Positions 10,104 through 22,053 of a DNA stretch of 64,000 nucleotides are shown piece after piece. The notes under the pieces were generated by a model. The model did no database searches, had not been told where the DNA came from, and saw only the letters and a program-made list of their open reading frames with translations. A program made the position numbers and the translations under genes. The DNA is from Astropecten irregularis (taxonomy: Eukaryota; Echinodermata; Asteroidea; Paxillosida; Astropectinidae). The stretch lies in the NCBI GenBank assembly GCA_963971285.1, contig OZ020255.1, positions 1,240,001 to 1,304,000 on the forward strand, written 5' to 3'. Position 1 is the stretch's first letter, and each line of letters opens with the position of its first letter.

Positions 10104-11358
10104 ATGGCGGCAGCGGGGCACATTTACAAAATCGTGTTCGTTCTCCAGTCGCTGGCTTTCCTCGTCTTTCTCATGAGTAAGTCTTTGTTTTGAGATTTAA
10201 TAAGAGAAAAATAATCAAACTTGTAGTCTTTTTAGCATGTTAGCGGTTGGTTTTAAAAACCGTCATTTCGTGATTCGCGGGAAACTGCGAAAGGCCTTTT
10301 TCTCAAAACCCATTGAAGATGTGCACGTAGAATCTGCTGTAGTCCGTTTTGTTTTCATTAAAAAATGCCGCACATTTTCTTTTTTGGCAGGTTTCGTGCA
10401 AAGACGTCGGGATCCTGTACGCCCAGTCTCTACCAGCCTTACCGACCGGCACTCCAGTAGCTTAGACCTCTGCCACTGTACAGAGCACATTATAAGGGAT
10501 CCCAGCGTTACAGAGTGCAAGTTGACTTCAGCCCGTGGACCACTGACCAACTGCAGCATAGATGACATCAAGAAGCGTCCCGGTGTGGTCCTGCTAACCA
10601 CAGCTAATCTGGCCTTTCTGGACGTGGCCATCAACATGCTGCTGAGTATCAAAAAGACAGGAGTCTGCGTCAACACTACCTTCATCGCAGAAGACAAGAC
10701 AGTCTACGAGCAGATGGCCAAGAGGGCCAAGGATGACCCGACACTGAACGTGCTCTTGACCGATTCTGGAGAGATGGACGCCATAGAGCATCCACGTGGT
10801 GATCGAAGCCAGTACTACGGCCTGATGAATAAGCGTCAAGCCTACATCCTTAGGCTTCTTAAGCAAGGATATGAAGTTCTCTTCAGTGACGCTGACACAT
10901 TTTGGTTCAGAGACCCATTTCCTTTCTTCAAGGGAGACTTCGATATTTCCTTGATAGACTCAAGAAATCCTTTTGGAGTGCGGACGTCTAGATCCAATTT
11001 CTGCGCTGGCTTCATCTACTTCAAGCCAACTAATGCCAGTCTGAAGCTCGTAACATCCTGGACGAATATTATGGAAGGTAACAGTAATAAGGGGAAATAC
11101 CCCACGGATCAAGGGGTACTAAACGGCCTCTTGAAAAACAACAAACCAGTTTATGTCAACATCAAACCCCTGGACACCAACATTTTCCCGTATGGACCAA
11201 AGTTTTACGACCTGCTCGCCAAGAAGGCCAACTACTCGACTGTCATGATGCACGCTGCCAGCATCCGCGGACACTCAGCCAAAGTCACCAAGTTCAAGAG
11301 TTCCAACATGTGGCTGGTCAACAAATCGACCGAGGAATTGTTGAAGGAAATATTCTAA
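10104..11358 (+). CDS. Gene B: type II membrane nucleotide-diphospho-sugar transferase (GT77-like)
   Basis: Two exons, 10104-10176 and 10391-11358, give 346 residues. Exon 1 starts MAAAGHIYKI and continues into the anchor VFVLQSLAFLVFLM. The donor is GTAAGT, the acceptor TTTTGGCAG, and the junction codon is Ser in phase 1. The stem has C-x-C (DLCHCTEHIIRD). The catalytic domain begins at RGPLTNCS, with D-A-D at residues 191-193 and the NFCAGF, YSTVMMHAASIRGH and SSNMWLVN blocks shared by the family. Its 5' catalytic half is almost identical in DNA to gene A, while the stem and the 3' middle section (FYDLLAKK, GNSNKGKYP) differ. The intronic frame open from 10237 is not a plausible start because it lacks an anchor. 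Substrate unknown; Golgi location inferred from topology. Confidence 0.88.
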
Positions 11359-11837
11359 GTTTTGTCGAATTCTTTTGTAAATGCTTTTTTCGCAATATAG
11401 TATGTCATAGTGTTCTCTTCGGTATGATCAAATATTCAAGAAAGCTACGGTAGTCGCACTGAAAACATTTCTCTCGTAATTTGTAGACAGGGTGCCGGCA
11501 ACACAAAACCCTAAACTTGTACTGTGTAATTATGTTTGAAAAGTCGGCCTATGAAGTATCATTACCCGTATTAACAAAAAAGAAGAATAAGTTATAATCA
11601 TAATAGATGGATCACTGATACTGACAAATCCCCTTCCCCCCAAATGACTTGTTTCGTGTTCCACAAAAAGTAATTTAAATTGGGAGTAATCTTTTTAAAC
11701 CTTGTTCGTATTTTTGGAGAGGCCTACCAAAAAGATAACCACAACTAGAGGAATTTCTAACCGAGCACAAAATCGTTCTTTGTGATGATGAATTTAGAAG
11801 ACGAAAATAGATTGAATGATTTGATACATTGTGTATT
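11359..11837. other. 3' flank of gene B, nothing recognised
   Basis: AT-rich, no exon or clear repeat. It presumably includes the 3' UTR of gene B. Confidence 0.4.
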
Positions 11838-12192
11838 TTTAAAGGTTGTATCATACTTTGCTTGCATACCTAAACAGAAATCTTCACAGATTTGCCTATA
11901 ACTTACAGGGTATAAAGATAGTGATGGTATAAACATATTTTTGAAAGTGTTCTGCCTTAAATGCTGTATTTATCCAGAAAAGAGTAAAACCAATGACCAA
12001 AATTATTTTTGATCTTTTAAAGATAAAAAAGAGAAAAGACTTAAGAAATATTGTGGCCGTTTTCACTGTTTTCTTAAAAAGTGAGCAACGTATGGCACTG
12101 AAATTTTCACAGATGACTTTTACTGTATCTTCCCTGATATTTTTGCCCATGAATCTGTTTTTCTTGAACAAAAACCAAAGAATGATATTAGT
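11838..12192. repeat. AAAGG-family MITE
   Basis: It starts TTAAAGGTTGTATCATACTT and ends AAAACCAAAGAATGATATTA, with the internal ATTATTTTTGATCTTTTAAA and CACTGTTTTC blocks. A near full-length member of about 355 bp. Confidence 0.7.
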
Positions 12193-13072
12193 GTGCCAGG
12201 AATTAAAAATATAATCAACATCCATGTACATGTGCGAACCGATTCCAACCAGTACCCAACAAAGGGGTTGAATCTTGGGAATGCATTTTCATTGTGTTCT
12301 GTGGCCCATAAGCCCCTACGGCGGTATTGGTTTTATAGTTCGTGAAATCCAATGGGAATCAAACTGTACAAAGTATAGGAAAAAATATATACACGTAGTG
12401 CCATTTATGGATTATTCAAATATTGCATGAAATATGGATGTAGCAATATTTGAGGAAATGCTTACTGTTCTTCTAGTAGTGAAGTGGGCGTGTGGAGTAA
12501 GGTATCATTGATATCCACAGTGGAAGATCGGGGAATTTCGTTGAGAAAAATTAAATAATTGCATTATTTTTGTTGGATTTTCGGCCTTTTAAGTCAGTTT
12601 ACTTCTCCATATAGCGAAGGGGTACTTATTCTTTAGTATTTCGAGACAGACCACATATACCGCGTGGGACTTTTATTCACCCATTGACTTTGTACGTAAG
12701 TCTTTTCTCCCAGATATACTGAATAAGGAACAACATGTACTGCAGAATCCAAAATGGCTTCCCTTTTTAGGTTGAAAACTAGATTAATAGAAGCCTACTT
12801 ATGCGTATTAACAACATCATATATTAAATACAACATAAAGGTCAACTTCCCACAAATGGGACACCCCAGTGAACTCAATTTGTATGCGAGTTATTGATTT
12901 CAAGGTAAACTTCAGCAATGAAATATACTGGATCTAAGCCAACCTACCCACAGCCATTGTCAGCAATTTCTAAAGAGCACCTCATTTGAATATGACTAGA
13001 TTTTCAGGTAGACCTGCACAACACAAATAAGTATCTAAATTTATAAGGCTGGCCCACAATGGCTGACAGTTC
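12193..13072. other. Intergenic, nothing recognised
   Basis: No exon, RNA gene or recognisable repeat found by eye. Confidence 0.4.
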
Positions 13073-13073
13073 T

Positions 13074-13366
13074 GGGCCCAATTTCATGGAATCCGTTACG
13101 GCCTATGTTTGTGCTAACAGGCACTGCTACGCGTGAAATCTGTTTAATTGAATCCGTAAGCAAGACCTCGGTTAGCGAAGAATTTCTAGGGTAACTGTGA
13201 TCATTTTCTGCTAACGGGCTGTTGTATGCATTCTGCACAAATTCCTTGCTTACCGTTACCAAAAAGGAAACTCTTCCGTGAAATACGCTAACCGTAACCA
13301 ACATAATTCTGCTACCGTAAGCGAAGAAATTTTGCTAACGGTAACGGACTCCATGAAATTGGGCCC
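13074..13366. repeat. Foldback element with GGGCCCAATTTCATGGA termini
   Basis: The ends GGGCCCAATTTCATGGA and TCCATGAAATTGGGCCC are inverted. Inner repeats of CCGTTA/TAACGG and GCTAACGGTAACG make a long imperfect hairpin. Confidence 0.75.
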
Positions 13367-14029
13367 TGTTTGGGACATGTTTGGAGGAGTATTCTCAGTC
13401 TCATATGAGCGAGTTCCATTTTGGAGGTTGCCAAATCATGTTCAAGTCTAGCATTCTGAGTGTTTTTGGATGCCATTAATTAAGTAGATGGTGGTTTGAA
13501 TGGCCTGAACTGTGTTGTATTAGATTAACGATTCCCATGCATTCAATGTTAAATGTAATATCATTGTCACGAAGTGAAGAATGTTTTTAAGAGAAATTAC
13601 TCTTGGGTACCTATACTGTTAGGCAAAGTTTTATTTTAATTCTTGCCATGGTATCATGGGTATATGGTAACCATAAAACAAGACGTTGAATTGTTATGGC
13701 CAATGTTTCAGATGCCCGTGAGGCATTTTTATTTAAATCAGTTAGTTTTCTTGGAAGAAGATACCATTCGCTATTGGTCAGTTAATTCATGCTTCAATGA
13801 ACACTTTGTGTGAGGTCATAGGGGACATGATACCCAGAGACTGAATTGTCACGGGAACGTTTTTTTTTCGCGGGGTTCAAAAAATTGTTTTCTGAGGAGA
13901 GGACATGTTTTCTGCGTAAACGTTTTCTGCGTGAGGAAATTCCGAGGAGAGAGCAGTTAGCTAGCCTCGGCGAATAATAGAATTGGAAATTGGGATTTGC
14001 CAGCTACAGAGACAGATGAAGACAATTAA

Positions 14030-14612
14030 AAATTAATCTGAGAAAATATCGGCAAAAAATGGCCCAGGCAGTATCCTCCCGACCGAACCACGCCAGAAAC
14101 CAATTTACACCTTTCAGACCTGAAGACCCAGGTTCCAACCCAACCTGGTCCTATTGTGGGAGAGCAAACGGATCGACCGCACCCCAGACATCCCCGTTGG
14201 TACGAAGACAGACATTACAGTGACACCGCTTGCACTTGGAGGCTCTGTCCTGCGAAGGTGGACACGACGCCAGAGGTTCAGGGGAAGGGCACACCACTGC
14301 ATGTGAAGACTGGCAACACCCGAGAGCGGTCAGCACCCATTGGACCTACCATGGTGCACAAAGACCAAGAAACATGTAGAGAGAACTATAGTCGAAACCT
14401 TTTTAATTTATTTGACACGCGAATTGTAGTTGAACCGAAAAATTGCCATTTCAGGATGTAAATATTGTGAATGTTTTGTTAGAATTTGTGTGTGTGTGTA
14501 AATAATACTTGATCACAAGAAACATTCGTTGTCATTCTGTGTTTTATTATGTGTTATCGCATCAACTACCGAGGGTTACGTTCAGTGGATTGGGGAAAAG
14601 ACCAGGAACGTG
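14030..14612 (+). mobile_element. Possible LTR-retrotransposon 3' remnant
   Basis: A proline- and arginine-rich decayed frame (about 14050-14370) is followed by a segment starting TGTAGAGAGAACTATAG at about 14374 and ending CAGGAACGTGACA at 14612. TG...CA ends and the GGGTTACGTTCAGTGG motif near the right end resemble a Gypsy-type LTR. No second LTR, reverse transcriptase or target duplication is seen, so the call is tentative. Confidence 0.35.
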
Positions 14613-14728
14613 ACAATCATACTTTGGTTTTTGTCAAAGAAATACAGATTCATGGGCACAGTAACAGTTATCTGTGAAATTTCCGGTCCCATACTGTGCC
14701 CACGTTTTGAGAAAACAGTGAAAAATGT
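14611..14728. repeat. AAAGG-family MITE fragment
   Basis: It contains ATCATACTTTGGTTTTTGTC, ACAGATTCATGGGCAC and GAGAAAACAGTGAAAA, the left-hand blocks of the family. The right half is absent. Confidence 0.6.
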
Positions 14729-15339
14729 GTTGGCGTACTGGTCTCCGAACTCGACAAATTGTACTCGGTGAACTAGAACCCAGTTACGAGTACTCGAAAG
14801 AGTTAGGAATGTTTTATATTAATTTTTCGGTACTAAACTTGATGAATGTATTGCGCTGTCGACTCTATGCAGCGCATGCAGTACCCATAACGTTCATTTT
14901 TGTATCGTCCTATTCCTATGAAACACTACAAAAATACCAGCGAAATAAATTACAACCTTCTTTCCACGGGCTGCATTTGCATTCATCAGACACTGTATTT
15001 TCTAACTAACAAGGCGAGGAAAGATCGTATAATGTTGGGGAGAGGTTATGCACATGTACACAAACTCGTCATATTTTCTAATGGGTGCATGGCGCAATCT
15101 TCTAGTTTTAAAATGTACTCGGGATGTACTCAATGTCTTTGTACTCGAACTTGGCCCGTACTTGGCACAATGTGTACTCGGGAAACTCGGTACTCGACTA
15201 CAACACTGCTATATTTAGAATTATAAATCACCAAAATGCCAAATATAATGTGTGCTAAAGTAACATAATACACTCTCAATTAATGTCAAACAACCATTTT
15301 CAACGAGCTATTGTCGAGACTTTAACATCAACTAGACAT

Positions 15340-16000
15340 TCAAGTGTTCATGGACGAACACGGAGCTGTTCCGACGTTATTAAATAAGCTTTATAGGTTC
15401 TAACTTCCAAGTCATAATGACGTCATCACAGGAACATTCTTGGAGTAGTACAGACATCACATATACCAAGTTTTGTGGCAATCAGACATTGCTTTCTATA
15501 TGGAAGATCAGCCTTTTGATGACGTCATGATGACGTCACAGTTAATTACACAACAGCGTGTTCATCTACAAGATCTAACAACGCCTTTTTTTTTTTACAG
15601 AAAGAACCACTACGGTAGCACTTGCCGTTCTCGAGATATGCTTTTTGGTGACGTCATGATGACGTCACGGTAAATCTCGTGGCAGCATGCACAACTACAT
15701 GTTACAAAACTTCTGCAAAAAGAATCACTTCCCTAGCATATTTGTCGTTCTCGAGACACGCATCGAACAATATTTACCAATTAAATATTCAAATGACTGT
15801 CACATGACTAACTAATTAAGAATTTTAGCTTAGCTTATAAGCTTTCATTTACTACCTCAAATAAGATGATCGGAAGAAGATTAGACAAGATAAGCAATAA
15901 ACAAACTTACTGCACAAAGCTATGGGAACCCTTGCGATAAAGTATAATGAAAAATCCGAACGAAAACAAAACCGATGTCGGAACAGCTAATAAATTCTAG
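15340..16000. repeat. Twin-CRE repeat element with GGAACAGCT-type ends
   Basis: It begins with GTGTTCATGGACGAACAC and GAGCTGTTCCGAC and ends with GATGTCGGAACAGCTAATA. Inside are two monomers, each with TGACGTCATGATGACGTCA (near 15519 and 15651). Related copies are at 31412-31620, 57230-57960 and 60400-62075 with different numbers of monomers. Confidence 0.65.
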
Positions 16001-16186
16001 GCGTGCCTTCGTCATGCTAATCGATACTAGTACATGTATAATAATTCGTTTACAAAAAACAATCCTAAAAGGTTGACATCAAAACCAATGATATTAATAA
16101 ATCAAACTTCAACTCACGGTTTTCTTGTGATCCTGGAATGCTGATTTGACGTCACGATACATCTCACAACGCCCTTCTAAGCAGCC

Positions 16187-16558
16187 TGAGTAAAGATCAA
16201 TCCGACGGCACGATATACTGTCCGGCATTACTGCAGTGTCCCCGGCTGCCTTTTGTCCGGCAACAAAAGAATGTACGCCCCGCCGCACTCTATAATTGCA
16301 GGGTGTACGTCCCATGATTAGGGGACGTACACCCGGCAATACACGGGTTTACACCTTGGCAGCCATCTTAGATTTTGATCGCAACTTCAAAACGAGGCAC
16401 TATCACGCATTCGCACTTTTCGAAGTGTAAATCCGTGTATATAGAGTGCGGCGGACGTAAATTATTTTGTTGCCTGACAAAATACGGGCGGGGACACTGC
16501 AGTAATGGCGGGTGTTTCCTACCTCCATGGTCGCGCCGTCGGATCGATGTATATATCT
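16187..16558. repeat. Long imperfect inverted repeat (foldback)
   Basis: The arm at about 16196-16300 (GATCAATCCGACGGC ... CGCCGCACTCTATA) is the imperfect inverse of about 16438-16556 (TATAGAGTGCGGCGG ... GCCGTCGGATCGATG). Both include CTGCAGTGTCCCCG or its complement. The spacer holds a smaller palindrome, GTGTACGTCCC/GGGACGTACAC. Confidence 0.7.
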
Positions 16559-16559
16559 G

Positions 16560-17230
16560 CTTCTAGTTTTTGGCAAACGCTGGCACAATCAGAAACACAA
16601 CAATTCGCGTAGCACTGGCATCAGGCACTTCATATCTCACACCGTTATCCTGATGCACCAATCTGTAGTGTGCTGCTTGCTACTCTACATCACACCTATA
16701 CTCAATACAGTCAGTAGTAACTCATTCAAATTCAAATCACAATCACACCCTTCTCTTTTCAATTCACCCAAACTGGACTAGTCTCTACAAAAGAAAGCTA
16801 AGCCAATACAAAAGAACACACTACTGCTTCTAAATTCTTAAGTGGGAGAAAGATTTGCATAATTATGGGGTATAAGAAAGCCCTGGTCGTTGATGCATAC
16901 ACTGGGAGTAAAGTAATGAATAAGTAGTTATTCTCCTATGAGTGTTGTGAGCTCTGAAATCAAAGATATCTGGTACTATTACTTAACCCGCTGAGAACAG
17001 AAGGGTAACATTAAGATTAAGCAAAGGGAATTCTGACAATGTAGGTTGCTAAATGAGAAAAACTCGAAAAATAATGTTCCCAATTAGTCTAATTACCCAG
17101 TCTCCAGTATAGCCTAGATAAAGCCTTATAACTTGGTATACAGGCAGATATACACACAAATAGTCAAAATCTGTTATAAAACATTCACATTGGTGAATAA
17201 GCATTCGTGCACTTCTCACACGTGTCAATT
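16560..17230. other. Intergenic, nothing recognised
   Basis: No supported exon or repeat. Confidence 0.4.
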
Positions 17231-17233
17231 ATA

Positions 17234-17327
17234 GGCACGTTCACAAACACCAAAAAGCGCGACTATTTGGGTCGCGATTCGGAGCGCGACCCAAACAGTC
17301 GCGCTTTTTGGTGTGTGTGAACGTGCC
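17234..17327. repeat. 94-bp hairpin element
   Basis: A near-perfect inverted repeat: GGCACGTTCACAAACACC then AAAAAGCGCGAC, a small loop with GGTCGCGATTCGGAGCGCGACC, then the complement ending GAACGTGCC. As RNA it would form a strong stem. Confidence 0.8.
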
Positions 17328-17689
17328 TTCCAATTCAGACCTACGTGGCAATTAATGCAACGAGCGTCAGTAAATTGAGGGTTAAGAAAAAACTGAACAG
17401 GGAAACTAAACACATACAAAACAAATTTGTATAAAGCAACGACGTAACAAGGGAAAACGGCGCCCGGGGCAAACGCTAAAACTGCGCCCATTATTCAAAT
17501 AACTGACAAACAAATTAGACTATTTAAAATTTGAATCTTTATTTGTTTGTTAAATTTTATGATACAACCAATATCCCATCCGGCGAGTTAAATAAATCTG
17601 CGTAACAATGCTGGTTTGATAATGTGCAATGGACACCATCATGGGCTGGACATCTGTTGGGCTTCTTTACATCGATCTACTTTTGTTTA

Positions 17690-18132
17690 AAAATGCCAGT
17701 GGCCGTGAATGACAATACGGAGATACAACCTGATAATGGCCTATCCACACTGTCCAAAATCACAGGACTGAAGCCGGCTCACGGAGATGGCACAAATTGA
17801 CACGTTGCACTGCCGCATCTGGACTATACAACCACACATCGATATGGGGTTAACATCATGACCTGTTTTCACATAGACAATGGCTACTTTACCAATTTGG
17901 GGCCATTTTCACGGCGCTGCCTAGTACACAAATTTGCTAAGCTTGACATTTCTGTCGTTATAAAACAGGGTTAACAACCAAATTTCCATGTGTTGTGTAT
18001 CGCTTATGATTGTTCTTTGCCTGTTGTTCACATACCATGAACATCAAATTAAATTTTTAACGGCGGTTTGTTTTATTGGGCAAGACATTTTTGTGAATTT
18101 ATTTGTGCTTAGCAGCTCCGTGAAATTGGCCC
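17690..18132. repeat. Interspersed repeat pair shared with 35326-35800
   Basis: The segment 17690-17800 (ATACGGAGATACAACC ... GGCTCACGGAGATGG) resembles 35690-35800. The segment 17937-18132 (CTTGACATTTCTGTC ... GAAATTGGCCC) resembles 35326-35549. The order of the two segments is swapped between the loci. Confidence 0.55.
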
Positions 18133-18139
18133 AAGAAGT

Positions 18140-18728
18140 CCAGTCCGATCGGCCCAGAAATCCTTTCCTTTCTATTAATTATATATTTTTGTTGCCCACA
18201 AAACAATGGATGTCTGTAGTCACTAGCCTTTCGTTACCATGTACTGTACTGTACTATTCGTTACAACGTACAAAATGTTTTAAAACCACGGTCTTTGGTA
18301 AATTTCTCGACTCAAAAAGTTTTAAGTGCTAACGGCATTAAGATTGACACTTTTGAAGTTTAACAACCGTCACAGATGAATTTAAGTCCAACCGAAAGTG
18401 GCTAAAATTACCGGCCAACTTCTGCCACGTAAATCAATCAATCAGTTGAAGCATGTGCCGCGGCAGCGCGTTGCCGCAACTTCCTGCGAGCGGTACTCCT
18501 TCGGTCTCCTGATAGCCATCCCCAGGCAGCCACATGACCCATCCCCATCCCAGCAAAATAACAATCTATCTGACACAACCACGTGTCATGTGGACGCCCT
18601 ACCACATTAGTCCTACCAGTAGGTTCTCCAATAGAGAGAATCCGCCTGGCAGGATCGCTCGCAGGGAATCTAGCCACATGAACGTACAGTCACATCTGAC
18701 GCTCACGTATCATGCAGGTACGTGTAAC
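18140..18728. other. Intergenic, nothing recognised
   Basis: No exon with splice support. Short frames on both strands look random. Confidence 0.4.
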
Positions 18729-18835
18729 AGGTCTCATATGACCCTCCCTGAGTAACCTTGTCAGAGGTCTCATATGACTCTTCCTGAGTAACCTCTGGTC
18801 GGAGGTCTCATCTGACTCTCCCTGAGTAACCTCTC
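18729..18835. repeat. Short tandem repeat, GGTCTCATATGAC/CCTGAGTAACCT units
   Basis: Three diverging copies of a unit of roughly 36-40 bp containing GGTCTCATATGACTCTCCC and TGAGTAACCTCT. Confidence 0.75.
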
Positions 18836-18894
18836 ATTAGACACATGTTCCAACCAGCGGTACCCAAGGATCCTCCTCAGAGACCCAGTAGCGT

Positions 18895-19025
18895 AACAAC
18901 ATAGCATGACATAGCACATCATAGCCTTGCCTAGCCTATAGCTTAGCATAGCATATTGCATATCATTGCGTAGTATGGCATGGCGTGGCGTGGCGTAGCA
19001 TAGCATAGCATAGCATAGCATAGCA
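18895..19025. repeat. (ATAGC)n-like pentanucleotide satellite
   Basis: Runs of AGCAT/ATAGC pentamers, purest at 18995-19025. A related (GACAT)n satellite sits 3' of genes D and E. Confidence 0.8.
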
Positions 19026-19212
19026 TGTTATTTTCATTACAAGGGCGCCTTTTCTAAAGTAAGAAAGCACTAGGAAGATACTTTAACATTAACATAACAA
19101 AGAACAAAAATTATGACATCAAACATCCATACTAACTAAATTTCAGGAAGGTCTTCAGTGTTGTTATGGAAATCAAGGTTGTTGTATACCTCCGTCTACA
19201 AGGTTAGTACAG

Positions 19213-19290
19213 GGGTCGATTTCACCAAACTCTTCGTAGCTTACGATCAATCGTAGGACTTTCGATGCATTGAAATCGTGAAATCGACTA
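19213..19290. repeat. Small foldback with GGTCGATTTCACC termini
   Basis: The inverted ends GGTCGATTTCACCAAAC and GTGAAATCGAC are about 78 bp apart. Same family as 4332-4472. Confidence 0.55.
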
Positions 19291-19748
19291 GCATTCCAAG
19301 TGACTAAGTCTAGAAAGATTTGACGCTTTGCATGGTTACAATTGGTATATGTGGATCGGTTAGCGGAAACACCATCTAAGAATCGTTCGTACTTTCACAC
19401 TTCTGTTTCGTTCGCATTTCTCGCAAGGTCTCAACGTTTCGAATAGCCTGTTCTAGTCCTCATCAGGAGACCTCTGGTATTGGATCGTTGGACTAAGTTG
19501 ACTAAGTCGTTGACTAAGTCTAGACAGAAATAAACTGGTAGAAAGTTCAAACTACATGTACATGTATTAGTGATAAGTATTTACAGTATTACACCAAAAT
19601 ATTACACCAAAATATAACACCAAAATGCACATGGAATGTCATCGCTAGTCTCAGTTTTTGGCAAGACGTGTGATACGTCTACTGTGTTATCACTCTGGAA
19701 TCAGTTAAGAATCTTCGCTCTTGCAGTCTCAGACGATGTCAGTCGTCT

Positions 19749-21669
19749 CTAGGTTTTCGAGGCTCTCATGATGTCTTCATTGGTGATGTTCACCAGCCAC
19801 ATATCGGAACTTTTGAATTTAGCAACTTTCGCTTCGTGTCCGCGGATACTTGCGGCGTGCATGACGACAGTCGAGAAGTTGGCCTTCTGGGCGCGTAGCT
19901 TGTAATACTTGGGTCCCCACGGGAAGAGGTCAGTGTCAAGGTGACCAATGTTCACGTGCTTCGGTATGTCTCGGCCCAGAAGACCGTTCATGATGCCTTG
20001 ATCCGCTTTAATCCTTCCCGTGCGAGATTGGTTATTCATAGCTTCGATCCAAGCCCGAATGAACTTGAGGGTGGTTTCCGTTGGCTTCAGATAAATCAAA
20101 CCGGCGCAGAAATTTGAATCACTGTGTCGTTCGCTATACTTGGAATCAATCAGAGATATGTCAAAGTCTCCTTTGAAGTAGGGGAAGGCATCCTTGAACC
20201 AGAACAAATCAGAGTCACTGAAGAGAACGTCAAGACCCTTTTCTAACAGAGAAAGCATGTACGGTTGGCGCTTCATAAAGAGCTTGAAGTACTGCTGACT
20301 GTATCGTTGTATTGATCGAGACATTTCACCGGAGTCTGTCTGTACCACATGCACCGCTGGATCAGTCGCGGCTCTCATGTGCATGTACCGATACCCTGTC
20401 TGATCCTCAGCAATGATGGTGGTGTTCACACACACTCCAACCCTTTTGATGCTCTCTAAGAGGTTCATGGTCATGTCCACGAAGGCTGTGTTTGTGGTCA
20501 ACAGCATCATGACGCCTGGCCTCTTCTTGACGTCGTTCAGAGTGCAGTTGGACAACGGTCCTCGGACCTGTGATACAGCTGATGTCGACGTCGCAGAGGG
20601 ATGAGATGACACTACCTTGTGCGACGATGACAGGACAGCACGTGGCGGCACGGCAGGATTGGACGACACGGCGTCGTGATGCGATTGGTTGCAGACCAGG
20701 ACCTCCCTCATGGCGCAGTTGCACGAGGAATGAGCCTTCACGGGTTTATGAAAAACCGCACTCCTTGATGCATAACCTAGAGTGAAAAACGATTCAAAAT
20801 CAAACGTTACTTGACCAATTTTCCTGGCTGTGACAAATATTAGTACCTTTCATTATAAAACAACACCGGCCCCTCCTTTACAGATTTACGGACAGCAGAA
20901 ACATGAAAATTGATAACTTGACACAAGAATGCAGAGAAAGGCGTCCATTGACGTGCTTGTCCCCAATAAACTGATGTACAACAATGTTTCAAGTAAGTAG
21001 GCCCTGACGTTTCGATCATTGCAGGATCTTTGTTAAAGGCTAAATAGTTAGCACCCAATCGCGACGCTATACACAAATGCTCTCAACTATTGAGAAATTC
21101 TCTCATGGGTCTGAAGTCTGGACCTCAGTCAAAATCTCTCAATGGTTCACCAGGGACGTGGGTCACTCTCAAGCATTGGTGTCCTTTCACACGATGACAC
21201 TTTTGTAATATTTCGCAACCATGAGAGCATTTCTCGAAGGGTTTTTACCGTCGTGGGAAAAGGCCTTACATTGCAAAGCAACGGGTTACAAATGACATGC
21301 AATGACGCTATACACATGAAGAACGCGCATTTATGGCTGCGTTTGAGCGTATGGCCCTACTCCCGGTAACACGAATGATGCGCGCACAACACTCCCCTGT
21401 GCAGGAGTATACTCCCCATATCCAGAGAGTATACTCTCGCTGACCCGAGTGTCGTACTCCAGCCGTACGAGCGCTCAGGAGTATACTCGTGTATAATGCG
21501 AGTAGCTCGCTCGAACGCACCCAACATGTTCATATAACATACATGTGTAAGTATATACACGTGTTTTCCAATAGATAAGATAACAAAAGTTCAACTTACT
21601 GATGAGAAATCCGAAGAATGCGGTGAATTGGAGAAGAAAGACGATTTTGTACAAAGTGCGTGTGTCCAT
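19749..21669 (-). CDS. Gene C: type II membrane nucleotide-diphospho-sugar transferase (GT77-like)
   Basis: Two minus-strand exons, 21669-21600 and 20776-19749, give 365 residues. Exon 1 starts MDTRTLYKIV, continues into the anchor FLLQFTAFFGFLI and ends at GTAAGT. Exon 2 follows TTCACTCTAG; the junction codon is Ser in phase 1. The stem is longer than in A or B, with YASRSAVFHKPVKAHSSCNC (C-x-C) and a Ser/Thr/Pro-rich stretch. The catalytic domain starts at VRGPLSNCT, with D-S-D at residues 211-213 in LFSDSDLFWFKDAF. The 823-bp intron holds about 355 bp absent from gene D. It forms a tandem duplication with D and E and belongs with them to a subfamily distinct from A/B/G. It should be a Golgi glycosyltransferase; substrate unknown. 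Confidence 0.88.
20816..21170. repeat. Insertion in gene C intron absent from gene D
   Basis: The intron of D reads straight from TTGATCAATTTTC into AGCATTGGTGTCC. In C about 355 bp separate these points. The extra DNA has GACGTTTCGATCATTGCAGG and no coding signal. It could be an insertion in C or a deletion in D. Confidence 0.6.
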
Positions 21670-21780
21670 CTTTACCACAAAATTAGTGTCCTAGAAAGAA
21701 AGAAAAAGAAGATTTTCTCATGAATTAGCAATTTGAGTACAAACTACGGTATACTACAGTACGGAGTTTCGGAAATATTC

Positions 21781-21896
21781 TAACGGTATGTTTCTACAAA
21801 CACCATCTTCATATCCTGACAGTTATACTGTATACGTAAATCTTTCAACATTTTTGTTTGGGTACGTTACCAATTATGTACTGTACTTTTAGCTTA
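21781..21896. repeat. AAAGG-family MITE fragment upstream of gene C
   Basis: The right-hand blocks of the family (AACGGTATGTTTCTAC, CACCATCTTCATATCC, GTACTGTACTTTTAG) lie about 110 bp upstream of the gene C start. The same fragment is duplicated upstream of gene D at 24895-25005. Confidence 0.6.
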
Positions 21897-22053
21897 TAGC
21901 AGTATAACTCTGGACGTTATATTGTGAGTAATTATTGAGTATATAAATGGGATTAATGTCACACAAACTCGTCATGTTTCTATTCTGTAGTCCTTTATTT
22001 TACTTTATATTTCAGTTAAACCAACATAACAACCGCCACCAACATTATCTTCT

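Noticed and set aside
10237-10390. N-terminal extension of gene B catalytic frame
   Set aside because: It is the 3' part of an intron with a good acceptor at 10390; the true N terminus is the anchor exon at 10104.
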